Of a stretch of DNA of 64,000 nt, positions 43,111 through 56,500 are shown piece after piece (the stretch's first letter is position 1; every line of letters starts with the position of its first letter). A model generated the notes under the pieces. It did not search any database, was not told the origin of the DNA, and saw nothing but the letters and a program-made list of their open reading frames with translations. The position numbers were made by a program, and so were the translations under genes. This DNA comes from Hygrocybe punicea (lineage: Eukaryota > Basidiomycota > Agaricomycetes > Agaricales > Hygrophoraceae): NCBI GenBank assembly GCA_963556145.1, contig OY744465.1:1984001-2048000 (forward strand), given 5' to 3'.

Positions 43111-46100
43111 TTATGTAGGGATATATATTAAAATACAAGGGTTTTTTGATCTGCAAACAGTTAAAACAACAGCTTCTAACATTCCTTCATATTCTGTAAC
43201 ACTTCCAGTGATGATACCATCATGAAACCAAACTTGACCTGTCGAACTGATAATATGAGATGTAAAGTGTTCACTTCCATAATATATGACACCTCTGAGC
43301 TGATATGGTTTTGGTTCTGTATTTCCTTCAACAGTGACTACCAAATTATGATCCAAAGTAATGGTAGAAGCAGATGTAGCAAAGGCAAGTAACTGAGGAG
43401 CATTTACAAAAGTAAATTTTCAAAGTAGAAAGTCATTGCAGACTGCACACTTTGAAGCTAGAGAAATTACAAAGAGATCAAGTTCATTCTGAATAGAAAC
43501 AAAGTCAATCCTACCAATATCTATATGGCAATTTTTTGCTGCTTCCTGCTGTCTAGACACAGGATGATGTTAAGGGCAAGAAATATAAGAGGAAAGAATG
43601 GGGATTTCAGTTTGTAGCAATGTATTCAATAAATTGTTGACACTAGTCTTCACTCCCCATGGGAAGTCATTATGTGAATACTGATCCAGAGAGTGCCTTA
43701 GATGATCATGCACTGCTTCTAAAGAGCATTCACCTTCAGAATATCTTGAAAATCCATCCACCACCATGCCAAGAAATTGAAATTTCTGAAAGAATTGGAC
43801 CAAGTAATCTTATCATCCTGCCAAATGTTATATAATATAGTTATCACAGAGTCATATGCACAGCTGTTGTTACTCCAGAGTGTACCAATCGGAATGTTCA
43901 TAGAGATCAATAAAGTATCATTAATATTATGATTTCTTTTCAATTTCTTTCTCTGAGGGGCAACACAAGACCCACTTATTTTTCTCTTATTAGTAGAATT
44001 TTGATAAAACAATGCTGGTGAACTGCCTTCGGCAGGAACATAATTTGACTTCAGAAGAACATCTTTTTGAACTTTTTGTTTTTTGTCCAGAATTTTCCAT
44101 GGAAATTTATCCTCTTCACCTGGAATATATGGATCAGACTTATTCCATCAAATTGCCTTGTGCACATTTTCTGGAACATAATGCTTGCCTTTCCACAATC
44201 TAAAGGTTTTAATCAGAGAATTTCTGCGATCACTAGTAACAGAACTTGAAAGCTTGCCTCTGTATCTTAATTTTACTATTTCATCTAAGATTTCCAGCTC
44301 ACGGAATTCCTGATGTAATGCCCCAGATGTGCCACCTGTTATCTTTCTTGCATCAAATCCTTGTAAAATGACAGTACCAAAAGCAGATGCACTACGTGAT
44401 AATGCAGTATAATATGATTGATGAGTTTGACTGTTATTTAGATCAACTGGATTATTAGGCCTTGTCTTTCCTTGTGAAGAATAATCAGTCATTGAAAAAT
44501 TGGAAAGTACCTCTACCTGACTGCGTGATAATGTAATAGATGAATCATCTGGTAGTGCACAGTCTACTGTAACACTTGTTCTTGTCAGTGGTACAACATT
44601 CTCAGGAAGTCCATTTAACTTCACAAGTTGTGGAGGATTACATAGCATTACAAACAATGCGTCCAACACTCTCTGACCTTGCATACCTTTTGCTGATTTC
44701 CAGCTATGCACTATGCCTTCTTGGCCTCAGGTGATGCATAGCTCAGTTGCACCATTATTCTGGATCATGACAGGCATGCCAACACACAATGAAAGTTTCC
44801 CAGGGATATATTTTGAGTTGGAACTATGAGGTTGATTCCACAGAACTTCATGAAGACTATCTGATAATGTGTGGTGCTTGTGAGTTTTAGCTTGAGACTT
44901 TCCCTTTTTTCTATCTTTGGAAACTACTGAATCATTAGAATAAAAATCAACCAGTGGTTGACCAGTCTCTTTAGAAAATCTCAATGACCCCAAGCAATTG
45001 ATCTCATCTTTGTGAATATTTAAAGCAGTAATTATTGACACTTGTCTGAAGTTGTCATGCTTCACTGATGTACGACCAGGCAAATTACTTGATATTCGTG
45101 ATCTCAAAAATACAATATCTTCAGCAGTACAAGCTTTATATCACATATTTGTAAGAGCCTGTCTAAGTTGTGCATCTTCTTTTGTTTGAAGTATTTGCCT
45201 CATGTTTTCTCATAGTATTACTACAGTTGTAACCTGATGCCACAATGACTTTCCAATAGCAGCTTCTTGATCTTGGTGGTTGATAGAAAAACCTCCAACA
45301 GTTCTGCTATAGAAAGAAGCATTTTCATGACCAATTGCAGGAGGCAACTGTGCAAAATCTCCTGCAAATATCATGTTTAATCCACCCCAAGGCAACTCAG
45401 TTTCATTAAAATTCTTAGCCATCCTTACACTAATCCTATACATATCTCGACAAGGGAGTCAATGGAAAGCTGTTGTGCAAAAAAGTAGACAAGATATACT
45501 TGAACACCATGTAGAAAATCCTCCAAGTCATATTAATGGTGATTCTCTAACACAACCATCAAGCTATAACCAAGTTAAAGTTGTTGATAAATCATATCTT
45601 GAAAAAATTTCACATTCTAAAAAATCTTGGTTAGCACTAGACAATATTGTGAAATATTTTAGTTTAAATGAAGAAAAACAGAGGGCATTTTACATAGTTG
45701 CACATCATGCATCCAACACAAATTCTGAACAATTGACAATGTATATTGGTGGTATGGGTGGAACTGGTAAAACTCAAGTTTTGAAGGCATTAATAAAGTT
45801 TTTCAAGTCAAGAAATAAAGCTCATCATTTTGTGATTGTGGCACCTACTGGAACTGCTGCTGCTCTGCTGGCAGGATCTACATATCATTATATGTTTGGT
45901 TTAAATGAGAATACTGATGAGCATATATCAAATAAACAACTTGCTCAATTAAGATCAAGATTGCTAGGTGTTAATTACATTTTTTTTGATGAAGTTTCAA
46001 TGTTGTCAGATTGGATAATCTCTGGTGGTGGTGGCAGAGATACTGGTATCACTGTGGTTAAAGGCTCTGTCCAACCTGTGTTATTCATTATTGAGCGCAT

Positions 46101-49100
46101 AGTTGCCATATCAAGTTGATGTTTCTTCTGCCGTTTTCCAATATCTTTGAACTCCATGTCGAACTCATCACTTATTTTTTCAGAGGCATCTTCAAAAATG
46201 TAGTCACTGTCTACTTGCTCCAAATCATCACCATGATCCAAAGTATGGTCAGAACCATCCATCCAACTAGGCAAGGCAACAGAACCTTTACGAAGCTGGG
46301 CATGAAAGTCATCATGAGCATCAAGACACTCATACTTGATATTAAAGTTCATGAGTTCTCTTTGTCTCAAAGTAAAGTCATGGGATAAAAAAGACTCATC
46401 CCAAGATTGATCTTTGGTTTTCAAGTCATACCCAGAGTGCCAAGGTCTAAACAATGCAAGCATAGTTGAGCAATAATATTCACAATCACCTTGATCACAT
46501 CATGGTAATGTGGCTCCTACAAAATTGGGAACTTTTATGCAGTTTTCATTTACACAATGTGTACCATGTGACTTATAGAGTGGATGACAGTCAAGAAATG
46601 CAAACAAACCAACAGGAGAAGACTTAATTGACATATTTGAAGATGAAATTTCTCTTGCATCATTATTATCTGGTTCCTCAGGTTTCGAGTTATCCATGGA
46701 CACAGAAATGTCATTGCAATGATTGTTCATATCAGATATAAATGACTCATCCTGATGTGTAAAAGATGTATCACAAGTTTCACTCACATCCTTGACACTA
46801 GCAAGTTCTTCACTGTAATTTTTATTCATTTTGGGTTTAGGAAGCTTCTCCCGAGAACATCGACTTATCCAATCATACAAGCACATATCCTTCAGTTCAT
46901 GGGGGCGATAGATATAATCATAAACAGGGGATAATCCAATAATACAACCTCTGTGTTTGATTAAGGCAACATTTTCAACATGCTCCTTAGTTTCATCAAT
47001 TTCCCAGATCTGTCTTGCCTTGTGGATGTAGTTCTGCCAATAGAAGATGGTAAAGTGATGATTTGTATAATAGTCAGGATTTCGCAAAAGGTACATACAG
47101 GCCATTGGTGAACCAATTTCCATCTTAGCACTGAGATTATTCACAATCTTGGTCATGAGTTTTCATGATTTCTCCTTTTGAGTTGCACTACCACCAATTA
47201 TCTCACTATTCTTTTGAAACATGGCATGAATAGTGTTAAATATAACATGTGTTTTCAAAGCAACTTTGGTAATGTAGTCAGACACATAAAGAATAAACCC
47301 TTTGATTGCTGTTCCTGATTTTAGAGATGTTACATCTGTGTTGGAGTGAACCAAATAAGTAAGAAGCGGAGTAACTGTGTTAATCATTGGCTCAGCCTTT
47401 TTCATATTAAGGACACCAGTTTCAGAGTCTACTTCAGTCTGCATAAATATAGGACGAGGAAACCTTGCTTTACATTTCCCCCACTTGTTATCCAAGCATC
47501 CAACATATTGGCGTGTTTTATTTTGAGAGCCATCTTTATTTATGTTGCTAGAACAGTGATGTATCTTGGATTTTGCCAAAAGATCATCTACCACTGTCTC
47601 ATACTTAATCTGCCAGGGGTTCCAATCATGACATAGCCGACAATTCCCACACATTTTATCACAAGAATTAGGGGGTGCTTCAGGCAAAGTTTGTGTTGGA
47701 TCTATATAATTGGGAGACTGAGAAGCTTCATCAATGTTTTGGAGTACTTGATCCTTTGTTCCAGTGAGAAATTCACCTACATGTGTACTTTCTAAATATT
47801 TGACCATCTTTTACTGGAAATCTAAGGAAGGGTCCAACATTCGCTTGTGAATCTCTTGTGGTGTAAGACATCCACGAATCCAAAGTAGTATGTGAAGATG
47901 CAAAGTGAGATGACCTTGCTGCTCAACAGTGCCATAATAAGCAGATGTCTCTCCATATATTCCTGGATGATCTGTATTTACACCCAAAACATGCTTAATC
48001 AACAGACTAACCATGAAATGGAAGAAACGTGCACCAGCAACTGGATTCCTAGCAATCAGATGCATTCTTTCATCACTTGATCTAATTTTAAGATCAAACT
48101 TCTCCTTGTATCTGCAAAGTACAAACAAATTGGGTGTTTGTTATCAGATGGGGATAAAGTAATATACCAAGAAGGAGCACCACAGTATGAAATCAAAGAC
48201 CAAATTTCATTTCTCATATACTTCTTGCTTGTAGTGGATCCACTTACTTTAGCTCCTACATGATCAAGATCATGAACTAATTGGTAGCAATCTTTTTTTT
48301 CTTGGCTAACAGGTTTAACCACTTCATCTTCAGAGAGCCTTTTAGCCAATGAAGACAACACATTTTGGTCAACACTCAACAGACAATTGGTTATATCATG
48401 GAATTTGGCCTTTTCTGCAAGAAGAAAACCACCAGTTGTGCTTGCCTTTACTTGAGCATGGCTGAAAGCAACAAATGGAAAGTATATATCTGTCTGAAAG
48501 CGTTTATCATGATACATCAGGAGATGACACTTGTGTTCAGCATCAGACAATGATGTAGATCTAATACCACCCATTCCATATGGAAATAGCCATGGGAACA
48601 TCTGTGGATAAAGCTCAGGATTCTTGTAAATAGATTCCAATGTATCTGAATGACCAATTGCCAACATCTTACCTCCACTATTGGGATGTTGAAGTGCAAT
48701 CCCTTTCAGTGAGTTAATTGTCTTAGTACTCATGTCCTCACCTGCCAGCCCATGAACAACAAAAGGACAGTCTCCATGTTCTGTACCATCCTCAAGTTCA
48801 TTATCAAATACACTTGTCCCCTCTGAAACTCTGTTTGTCTCTTTTTGACGATATTCAACAGAAACAGGTGGGCCATCCTCAGGATATCCAGCAAGATTAT
48901 CATAAGATATATCTAAATCATGGTAATTAGAGTGGTCAAGCTTCAACCATTCAAGTGCTCTTGCTACATAGTTCCTTCGCACCAGTAAGGGTGTTCGTTC
49001 AAAGTCTTTTTCTGTTTGCTTACAAGGCCCAGTGAATAAAATGGCTAAAACATCATCAAGTTCATCAACTGGTGGTGGTAGCACTTGATACACCTTTGGA

Positions 49101-50480
49101 ATAGGTGACTGAAATGCAACAACATGAGATATCATCTTCCTCATACCTGAAGCCACTCGCACAAAACAACAGTTGTGACGTATACAGGCAACAAGGAGTT
49201 TTTCAACAAAGCGAAGATCTGCAAGTTCTTTTGGAACATTTCCAATCCAAAGACCATTTGCTAAGGCAAGTTCAGGGACATTTCCTTTCCTAATACAGCT
49301 TTGACACTTATTACAGATTTTGTCACATTGATAGTCTAAAACAGGTCCTTTGTATTCTTGAATTTTATCTGCTGCCTTTTTCCGTTCAACTCTTGTAACT
49401 CCAGGAGCTTCTAAAATACTAAGTATGCCTTTTACACTTTTCAATCAACTTAGGTCATGTAATGATACCAGTTCTCCACAAACAGCACATCCTGACTCTT
49501 CAAATCTATTAGGCATACATTCACTACAAAAATCTGACAAGACAGTATGTGAAAGTTGTTGGGATAGAGGAGCAGGAGGAAATGGGCAATGATCAATACT
49601 ATTTGATTGAACGTGATCTTGATGTTTGGATGATGTTTCTGGCTTAGATTTCATCTTTCGCAAGCAGTCTCTGGATTTTCGACATGTTGTAACAGAGAAA
49701 ACACTAACAAATGATTTGCAATTTACACAGTCATGATTTTTAAAATGTGAAGCCAGTTTTTCCTTAGGAACATGAGAGCCAATAGATATATGATGCATGT
49801 GAGCAATTTTTTGCATCATCCTAACAGAAATATGTGGAATAAGTTCTGTCAATGGAATATTGGTATGTACAAATAACTGTTCAATTGGAAAAGCTTCTAG
49901 ACCAGCATTGTCAACATGATCAACAAAGTGGAAAACAGAATCACAATTGAGATTGTCACAACTATTCTGTGAACATGGCAGCATAGCAGATGAGGGAAAT
50001 ACATATGATCTACTATCTCCAGATGGTCTTGTGGTATATTCACCAATAGACTGCACACTAACATTGGAAATTTTACAACAGTCAGGAATGATGTAATTGA
50101 AAAGCCGCATGTATATGTAACTCCACTGGAAATCAGCTGTTAACTGTTTACAAAAGTAAAGTAAATCAACTGTTAACTGTTTACCAAAGGACAGTAAATC
50201 ATATACAATGAATAGCCAGGATAGATTAACACTCATGAGGAGTTGAAGACCATTTGTATTACATATTATCAAGGCAGAAGGAAGGAGAGCTTGTCCAGGC
50301 TTGCATAATACTGAGATTTTTACAGCAAGATGTGAAAGTGCTAACAATACTTGAAAGTCATGGTGTAACATCAAATGTTGCTGCATAGTGAGAGATAGAG
50401 AATGGCATATAGTAGCAACATTATGCTTAGGCATGATACAGCATTTAAGTAACCAATCATAAAGCCAAATGAAGTAGTAA
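43111..50480 (-). pseudogene. Helitron B replicase/helicase with C-terminal peptidase-like domain
   Basis: Minus-strand pieces follow the same order as Helitron C: N-terminal Cys-rich region (49445-50480), 48056-49444, the Rep part with HLTLHLHILLW and YVSDYITK (47163-48128), 46500-47156, 46012-46463, then the helicase C-terminal part from 45443 down, and the peptidase-like end (SCAYDSVITIL near 43850, GSEHFTSHI near 43265). Damage: TGA stops at 49445, about 47158, 46498, 45212, 45139 and 44727, a TAA at about 47808, a frameshift between 48056 and 48128, and an inverted middle segment. At several sites C has CGA where B has TGA (for example VVILRENMRQ in C). Not functional. Confidence 0.88.
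45450..46010 (+). other. Inverted helicase-core segment inside Helitron B
   Basis: About 560 bp reads on plus while both flanks read on minus. It encodes the start of the helicase: QWKAVVQKS, then Walker A YIGGMGGTGKTQVLKAL, VAPTGTAAALLAGSTYH and Walker B YIFFDEVSMLS. On minus, the left flank restarts at CRDMYRISVR and the right flank ends at PPPPEIIQSD; in Helitron C these parts directly precede and follow the same segment. A clean inversion of exactly this piece explains the layout. Confidence 0.88.
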
Positions 50481-50496
50481 TGCCATATGTGTAGTA

Positions 50497-50528
50497 CTAG
50501 TGGGGTGTGGGCCATTGCTTTGCATGGC
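50497..50528 (-). terminator. Helitron C 3' terminus: hairpin plus CTAG
   Basis: Same 18-base hairpin as Helitron B, then CTAG at 50497-50500 with T as the next base. It lies only about 40 bases past the stop codon. Confidence 0.85.
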
Positions 50529-50565
50529 ATGTTACTCGTCCCTTCTTTTAGCAAGAGAACACATA

Positions 50566-53500
50566 TTAAGATTGAGCATATATAAACAGTACAGCATTAT
50601 TACCATTACATGACAATAAATTAATATTTGAAAAGTCATCTATATCACCTTCATTAATACAAATTGATCTGGTTGATATACCATCATGAAACCATACCAT
50701 ACTGTTGATGAATATGCGGGCAGTAAAATGTGCATCACCAAAGTACACAATTCCTCTCAATGTGTAAGCAGTGGATATGTCATCAATTGACAAGTTTATA
50801 ACTTGACTAATTATTAAATTCTCAATAGAGTCAACTGTAAACATGATTAGAGGTGGAATTTTGTTAAATGCAATAAATTTAGTAATCTCTCCCCAACACA
50901 ATTGACATTTGTGCCGTTGTCTATTAACTATGATTTGAGCAAGACATGTTGAGATTGTTCCAGAAAATGAATATGAACAATGAAAGATGGCGTCACATCT
51001 ATCATTTTCCAGAATGGTTATGTTTTCACAATTGATACATTTAAGACAAGTTGAAGTCATTGGTTCATTTGCTTTCATTATATAATAGGCCAAATCACTT
51101 ATGGCAATGCCAACTTGACCATAAGGAAATATTTCGGGTTTATCTTGATGCAATAAATGTCTGATTGTATTTCTAACTGTTTCTAAATCTGTTGTGTGAT
51201 TCTTGGATCGTTTGAATCCTAAGCTCAAAATCTTTAATATTTCATTGATGCTATTGAATCTTTTTTTCCAACTTGATGGATCTTCATTCCATATTGCTAG
51301 TAATATTGTAAAGAGTGAATCATAAGCACAGCTCCAATCTTCCGCATCCCATATAAACCCTTTTGGTTCATTTAATTCAATAGTACTTGTTTTTCGTCTT
51401 TTTTTCACTATGGAAGATGAACTTACAACTTGTTGTAATTTTCGTTTTTTATTTTGCAATACATTGGCCATCGAATTTTTATGAGTGACAGTGATTGGAA
51501 CAGTTCCTTTTGCAGGAACAAAGTTGAGGTTTCTGAAATCTGCCTTTTGATTTTTGTTCATATGTTTAATTAATTGCCATGGAGAGGGCTGTGTTGTGTA
51601 TTGATTTAGTTGCTCCGTGGCTTTCCATGCGATAGCATGATGAATGTTTTTTGGAATATATGACTTTCCTTTCCATTTTCTAAATTGATCAATGATAGAA
51701 TTTCGCTGATCTCCCTTGACATGGTCTGGTAAGAGTCCTTGATATTTCAGTTTGGTAATCTCATCAAGCAGTTCTAATTCTCTGAATTCCTGCCTGAGAT
51801 ATCCAGAAGCACCCCCAGTAATTACTTTAGGATCAAAGCCTTGCATGATGATAGTTCCTGCTGCAGAAGCACTTCTTGATAAGCAAGTATAATAGGATTG
51901 GTGGTTTCTACAACTACTGAGGTCAACTACATTGTTAGGACGAGTACGTCCTTGACATGCATAATCAGTCATTGCAAAATTAGGTAGTACCAACACTTGT
52001 TCTCTTGACAAAGATATCACATCATCATTGGGTAATGAGCACATGGTGGAAGTGACATGTTTTGTAATCGGCACAACATTTTCAGGAAGTCCTTCTATGT
52101 TAATTTTTTTTGGAGGATTCAATAATCTGACAAATAAAGTGTCCAGTACAGTTTGTTGCTCAGGACCTATTGCACTCTGCCAACCCACAACTATGCCCTC
52201 TGCTCCTTTGGTAATGCAGCACTCTGTTGCATCATTGTTCCTCAGCATCACTGGCATGCCTACACATAAGTCCAATCTTCCTGGTATATGATCAGAGGAT
52301 GATGCATGTGGTTGGCTCCAAAGTAGCTTTTGGAGTGAAGGTTCCAATATCTTTGTGTGTCGAATAGGATCCAAAATTGTTGACATGTGATGAGATTTTC
52401 TTTTGCTATTGGAACTAGTAGGATCATTCCATCTGTCTATGGAATAGAATGATGTTAATGGTCTCCTATTTTCAGCAGCAAAACGTTGAATACCAAGTTC
52501 ATTGATTTTGTCTTTTTGTGCATTCAATGCAGTTATAACTGACACATTCCTGAATTTCTTTTGGGCTAATTTTGGATCATTTGGACCTTTTCCTGCAACA
52601 CGAGTACGAAGAAATGCAATATCTTTGGGAGTACATGCTTTGTATCTCATGTTTTCCAAAGCAAGCCTCAGTTGGACATCTTCTTCTGACTGATTGGTTT
52701 GTCTCATATTTTCACGTAATATAACAACTGTTGTTATTTGATGCCAAAGAGCTTTGCCTATAGCCGCTTCCTGATTTGCTATAGTTTGACTGGAATTGAT
52801 TTGGACACCAACGGTTCCAGAGTATAAAGGAGCACCACTCATAGCTGGTGGAAGTTGGCCAAAATCTCCTGCAAATATCATATTAATGCCACCAAAGGGT
52901 TCATCATAAACACCACGTGCTTTTGCACACTGAGCACTGATTTTATACATATCTCTGCAAGATAACATTGACACCTCATCAATGAAAATGTAATCCACAC
53001 CATCAAGATTGGCACGTACTTGTGCAAGGGAACGAGATGATCCTCCCTGATTAATTCCAAGAATGGAGTGATATGTGGATCCATTTACAAGGGCAGCAGC
53101 ACCACCGGTTGGTGCAAGAACCACAAATCGATGATTTTCGTTGTGTTTACCAAAAAAACTAGTCAATGCTTTGATGACTTGTGATTTCCCTGTGCCTGCC
53201 ATCCCACCAAGATACATGCATAGCTTATCAGAACCGTTAATCAAGGTAGAGTGATTCGCAATGATATGAAATGCTCTCTTTTGGTCAGTGTTCAACTTGT
53301 AATCATTGATAGTTACATCAATAAGATGACGATCAGCTCTGTTTGCAGGAATAAACATATGGTTGATGTATGCTGCATCCACTATCTTGACATCATTATA
53401 TTGAAAATTTCCCAATTTATTTATGGTTGCTGTGTTTGTTGGTAAATTTTTATTTCTGTCATCGATGATTTCCTTTTTCTTTGCAAGGACTGCAGTTCTC

Positions 53501-56500
53501 CACAATTTTGCTGATTGTACTACAGGTGGTTCTATAGGTATCAACGGTCCTATATCTGGGGTACCATCAATACAATCATCGAGCCACCCTGACCTTTTCA
53601 AAGTTCTTTCAGCTATCAGCATTTGATCTTTCCTTTTTTGTCCTTTTTGACCAAGTTTCAGGAGTATTTCCGTGTCATTATTGTCTTCATCAATATTGTT
53701 GTTGAAGTCGTCGCCATTAAATGCAAATTCAGCATTGTGCATGTCATCCAGTTCATCAAGACCGTTTGAGGTCGCCCATGAATACCTTATATTTGCAGTA
53801 TTATTCTTCTGACGTTTAGCAGAGAAATCATCTCTTGCATCCAAACATTCATACCGCAGACCAAAGTATTTCATGATCTCTAGTTCTTTTTTAGAAAACT
53901 CGTGGTCTATAAAAGCATTATCCCATGTTTGTAATTTACTTTTGAGTTCTTTGCCACTTCTCCATGGCTTGAAAAACGTTAACATTGTACAACAATAATA
54001 TTCTCGATCACCACGGTCAGCCCTTGGCAAAGTGTTCGGAATAAAATTAGGAACTATGAAAGGATCATTCCCTTTCATTTTGGCATGGTGGGTAAGATAT
54101 TGTGGATGATTGGAATGTAAAGTATAATCATTTTCAAATTTTGTCAATTTATTAAGATCAACTTCATTTGTTTTATCAGCTATTTCTGTGCCTGCATGTC
54201 TATTCAAACTATCAGGTTTTGGAATTTCATCTATCTCCATGAGTATATCATTATCAACGACATCAGACAAGTTGTCATCACTGGAATAGTCAACATTAGT
54301 AGGTTCAGTGCAAGAGTCAGACAAATCATCACAGCCTAGATTGTCAAAAATTTGGTTTTGCACTGGTTCTTTTCTGGCCCTTTTGGTCTTTGTTTTGGTG
54401 CGTCTTTTCTTTGGTTCCATAGTGGCAAGACGTATCCAGTCATACAGTGATACATTATCATACAAGGCGGGTCTGAACATATAATTATTTACTTTGGAAA
54501 GTCCAATGTATGCGCCATTATTCTTACCAATAACAACCTTTTGTGCATTATTTTGGTCTTCACATATATTAGGAATTTCTTCATCAGACCATGCACTGAT
54601 AACCTCTTTAACATAAGATCTCCAAAAGAATGGCACGAATTTATGACTGGTGTAGTGATCAGGATTTCCAAGGACATATAATGAAGCCATTGGAGCACCA
54701 ATTTCCATTTTGGAGGTGAGTGAATTGACTATTTGTGTAAACAGCTTTCTGACTTTGTCTTTTCTTTTTAGGTCGCCACCAATCATTTCGGAATTCTTAT
54801 CAAAAATACTTTTTATCACTTCAAAAATGCTATAGGTCTTCAAGGAGAATTTTGTAATATAATCTGTTATGTATGCAACTATGGCCTTTATAGCAGTACC
54901 TGATAATAAGCTGGTCACATCAGAATTGCATCGTAGCATATATGTAACTTCAGGTGTCACCGTGTTCATCCAAGGTTCACCATGCTTGAGGTTGAGAGCA
55001 CCAGTGTTAGGTTCTACAAAAGTTTGTTGAAAGATATCACGGGGAAATCGTCGTTTACATTCACCTTTCGAATTAAGACAGTATGGCTTTTTTTTGCCAT
55101 CATGCCTGTTATGTACATTTAATCGCAATAAAAGATCATCTACAACATCTTGAAACCTTTGCCACCATGTTGATCTTTTGTTGTGATATTGACAATTCAT
55201 GGAACAATTATATGATGGTGGATCTGGCATGACACATGTTGGTGGTTGATATTCAGGTTTCGACATTGTCTGTTCCATTTTCTGTGATACCTCATCTTTA
55301 GAACCTGTCATGAATTGTCCTACACACAAACTTTCCAAATATTCCACTAATCTTTTCTGAAAGTCAGAATTTTCACCCATAATTTTGTCACGTATTTCCT
55401 GAGGTGTAAGGCATCCCTTTATCCACAACAGCATATGAAGATGCAAGGTAAGACGTCCTTGTTCCTCTACTGTTGCATAATAACCTGATGTGTTTCCATA
55501 CAGGCCAGGATGAGATTCATTTATTCCTAATATATGTTTGATGAACATTTCAGTAGTAAAGTGAAAAAAGCGGGCTCCAGCAACTGGATTGTTTGCAATT
55601 AGTTTGTAACAATCCTGGGGTAGACGTAGTTTAGGATAAAACTTTTCTTTGTTGTCAGCATAATATAAGCATAGTGGGTGATTGATGTCTGCAGGTGCAA
55701 AAGTGATAAACCAAGTCGGAGCACCAATATAGGATATCAGAGACCAAATCTCATTTCGCATGTATTTCTTGTTAGTAATTGAACCTTTGACCTGACCAGC
55801 TACGTGATCCAGATCAGAAATGAGTTTATAGCATGCTTTCTCTTCTGATGTATCCGGTTTGACTCTATCACCTCTAGATAATCTTTTAGAGAGGTCATCC
55901 AAAACAGCTGTATTGATATTCATCAGGCGATTTGCAATATCGTTGAAATTATGTTTATTAGTCAACAAATATCCTCCGGTTGTACTGTCTTTGATTTGTT
56001 CTTGATTGAATGCAATCAATGGAAAATAGGGATCGGTTTGAAATCTTTTGTCATGGTACATCAGGAGATGTCTTTTGTGCATCATATCACTGATGCTTAA
56101 AACATCATTGTCTATGCTGCTAATACCACCCAAGCCATATGGAAATAGGCAGGGAAACATCATAGGATATAACTGAGGATTATTAAAGAACGATTCTGGA
56201 TTTCTAGCATGGCTTATGGCAAGAACACCACCATGGTCATCTATCAAGTGCTTGGTCGCTCTAGCTATTAATGCCTTTGGACTTGTAATATCTAGATTTT
56301 CGCCAGTTATTCCACTAACAACAAAGGGACAAGGCCCATCTTCCACACCATCTTCCACTTCATTGTCAAATGCACTAGTGGCTTCTGGTTCCTTATTTGT
56401 GTCTGCTGGTCGATATGCAACCACAACAGGAATTCCATGATCTGGATATTGTGCTAGATTTTCATAGGAGATATCTAAATCATAGTAATCCATGTGATTC

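Larger units (their letters stand above)
42947..50496 (-). mobile_element. Helitron B, decayed, interrupted at its start by Helitron C
   Basis: The 3' end on minus is the hairpin GCCATGCAAAGCAATGGC (42954-42971) followed by CCTCTAG. The last four bases fit the CTRR end of Helitrons. The same hairpin ends Helitron C, so B and C belong to one family. The coding part spans 43111-50480. The 5' end of B is not reached: Helitron C lies at the point where the B reading frame should begin, so the B 5' leader should continue beyond C. The 3' end cuts a reductase gene. Confidence 0.85.
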
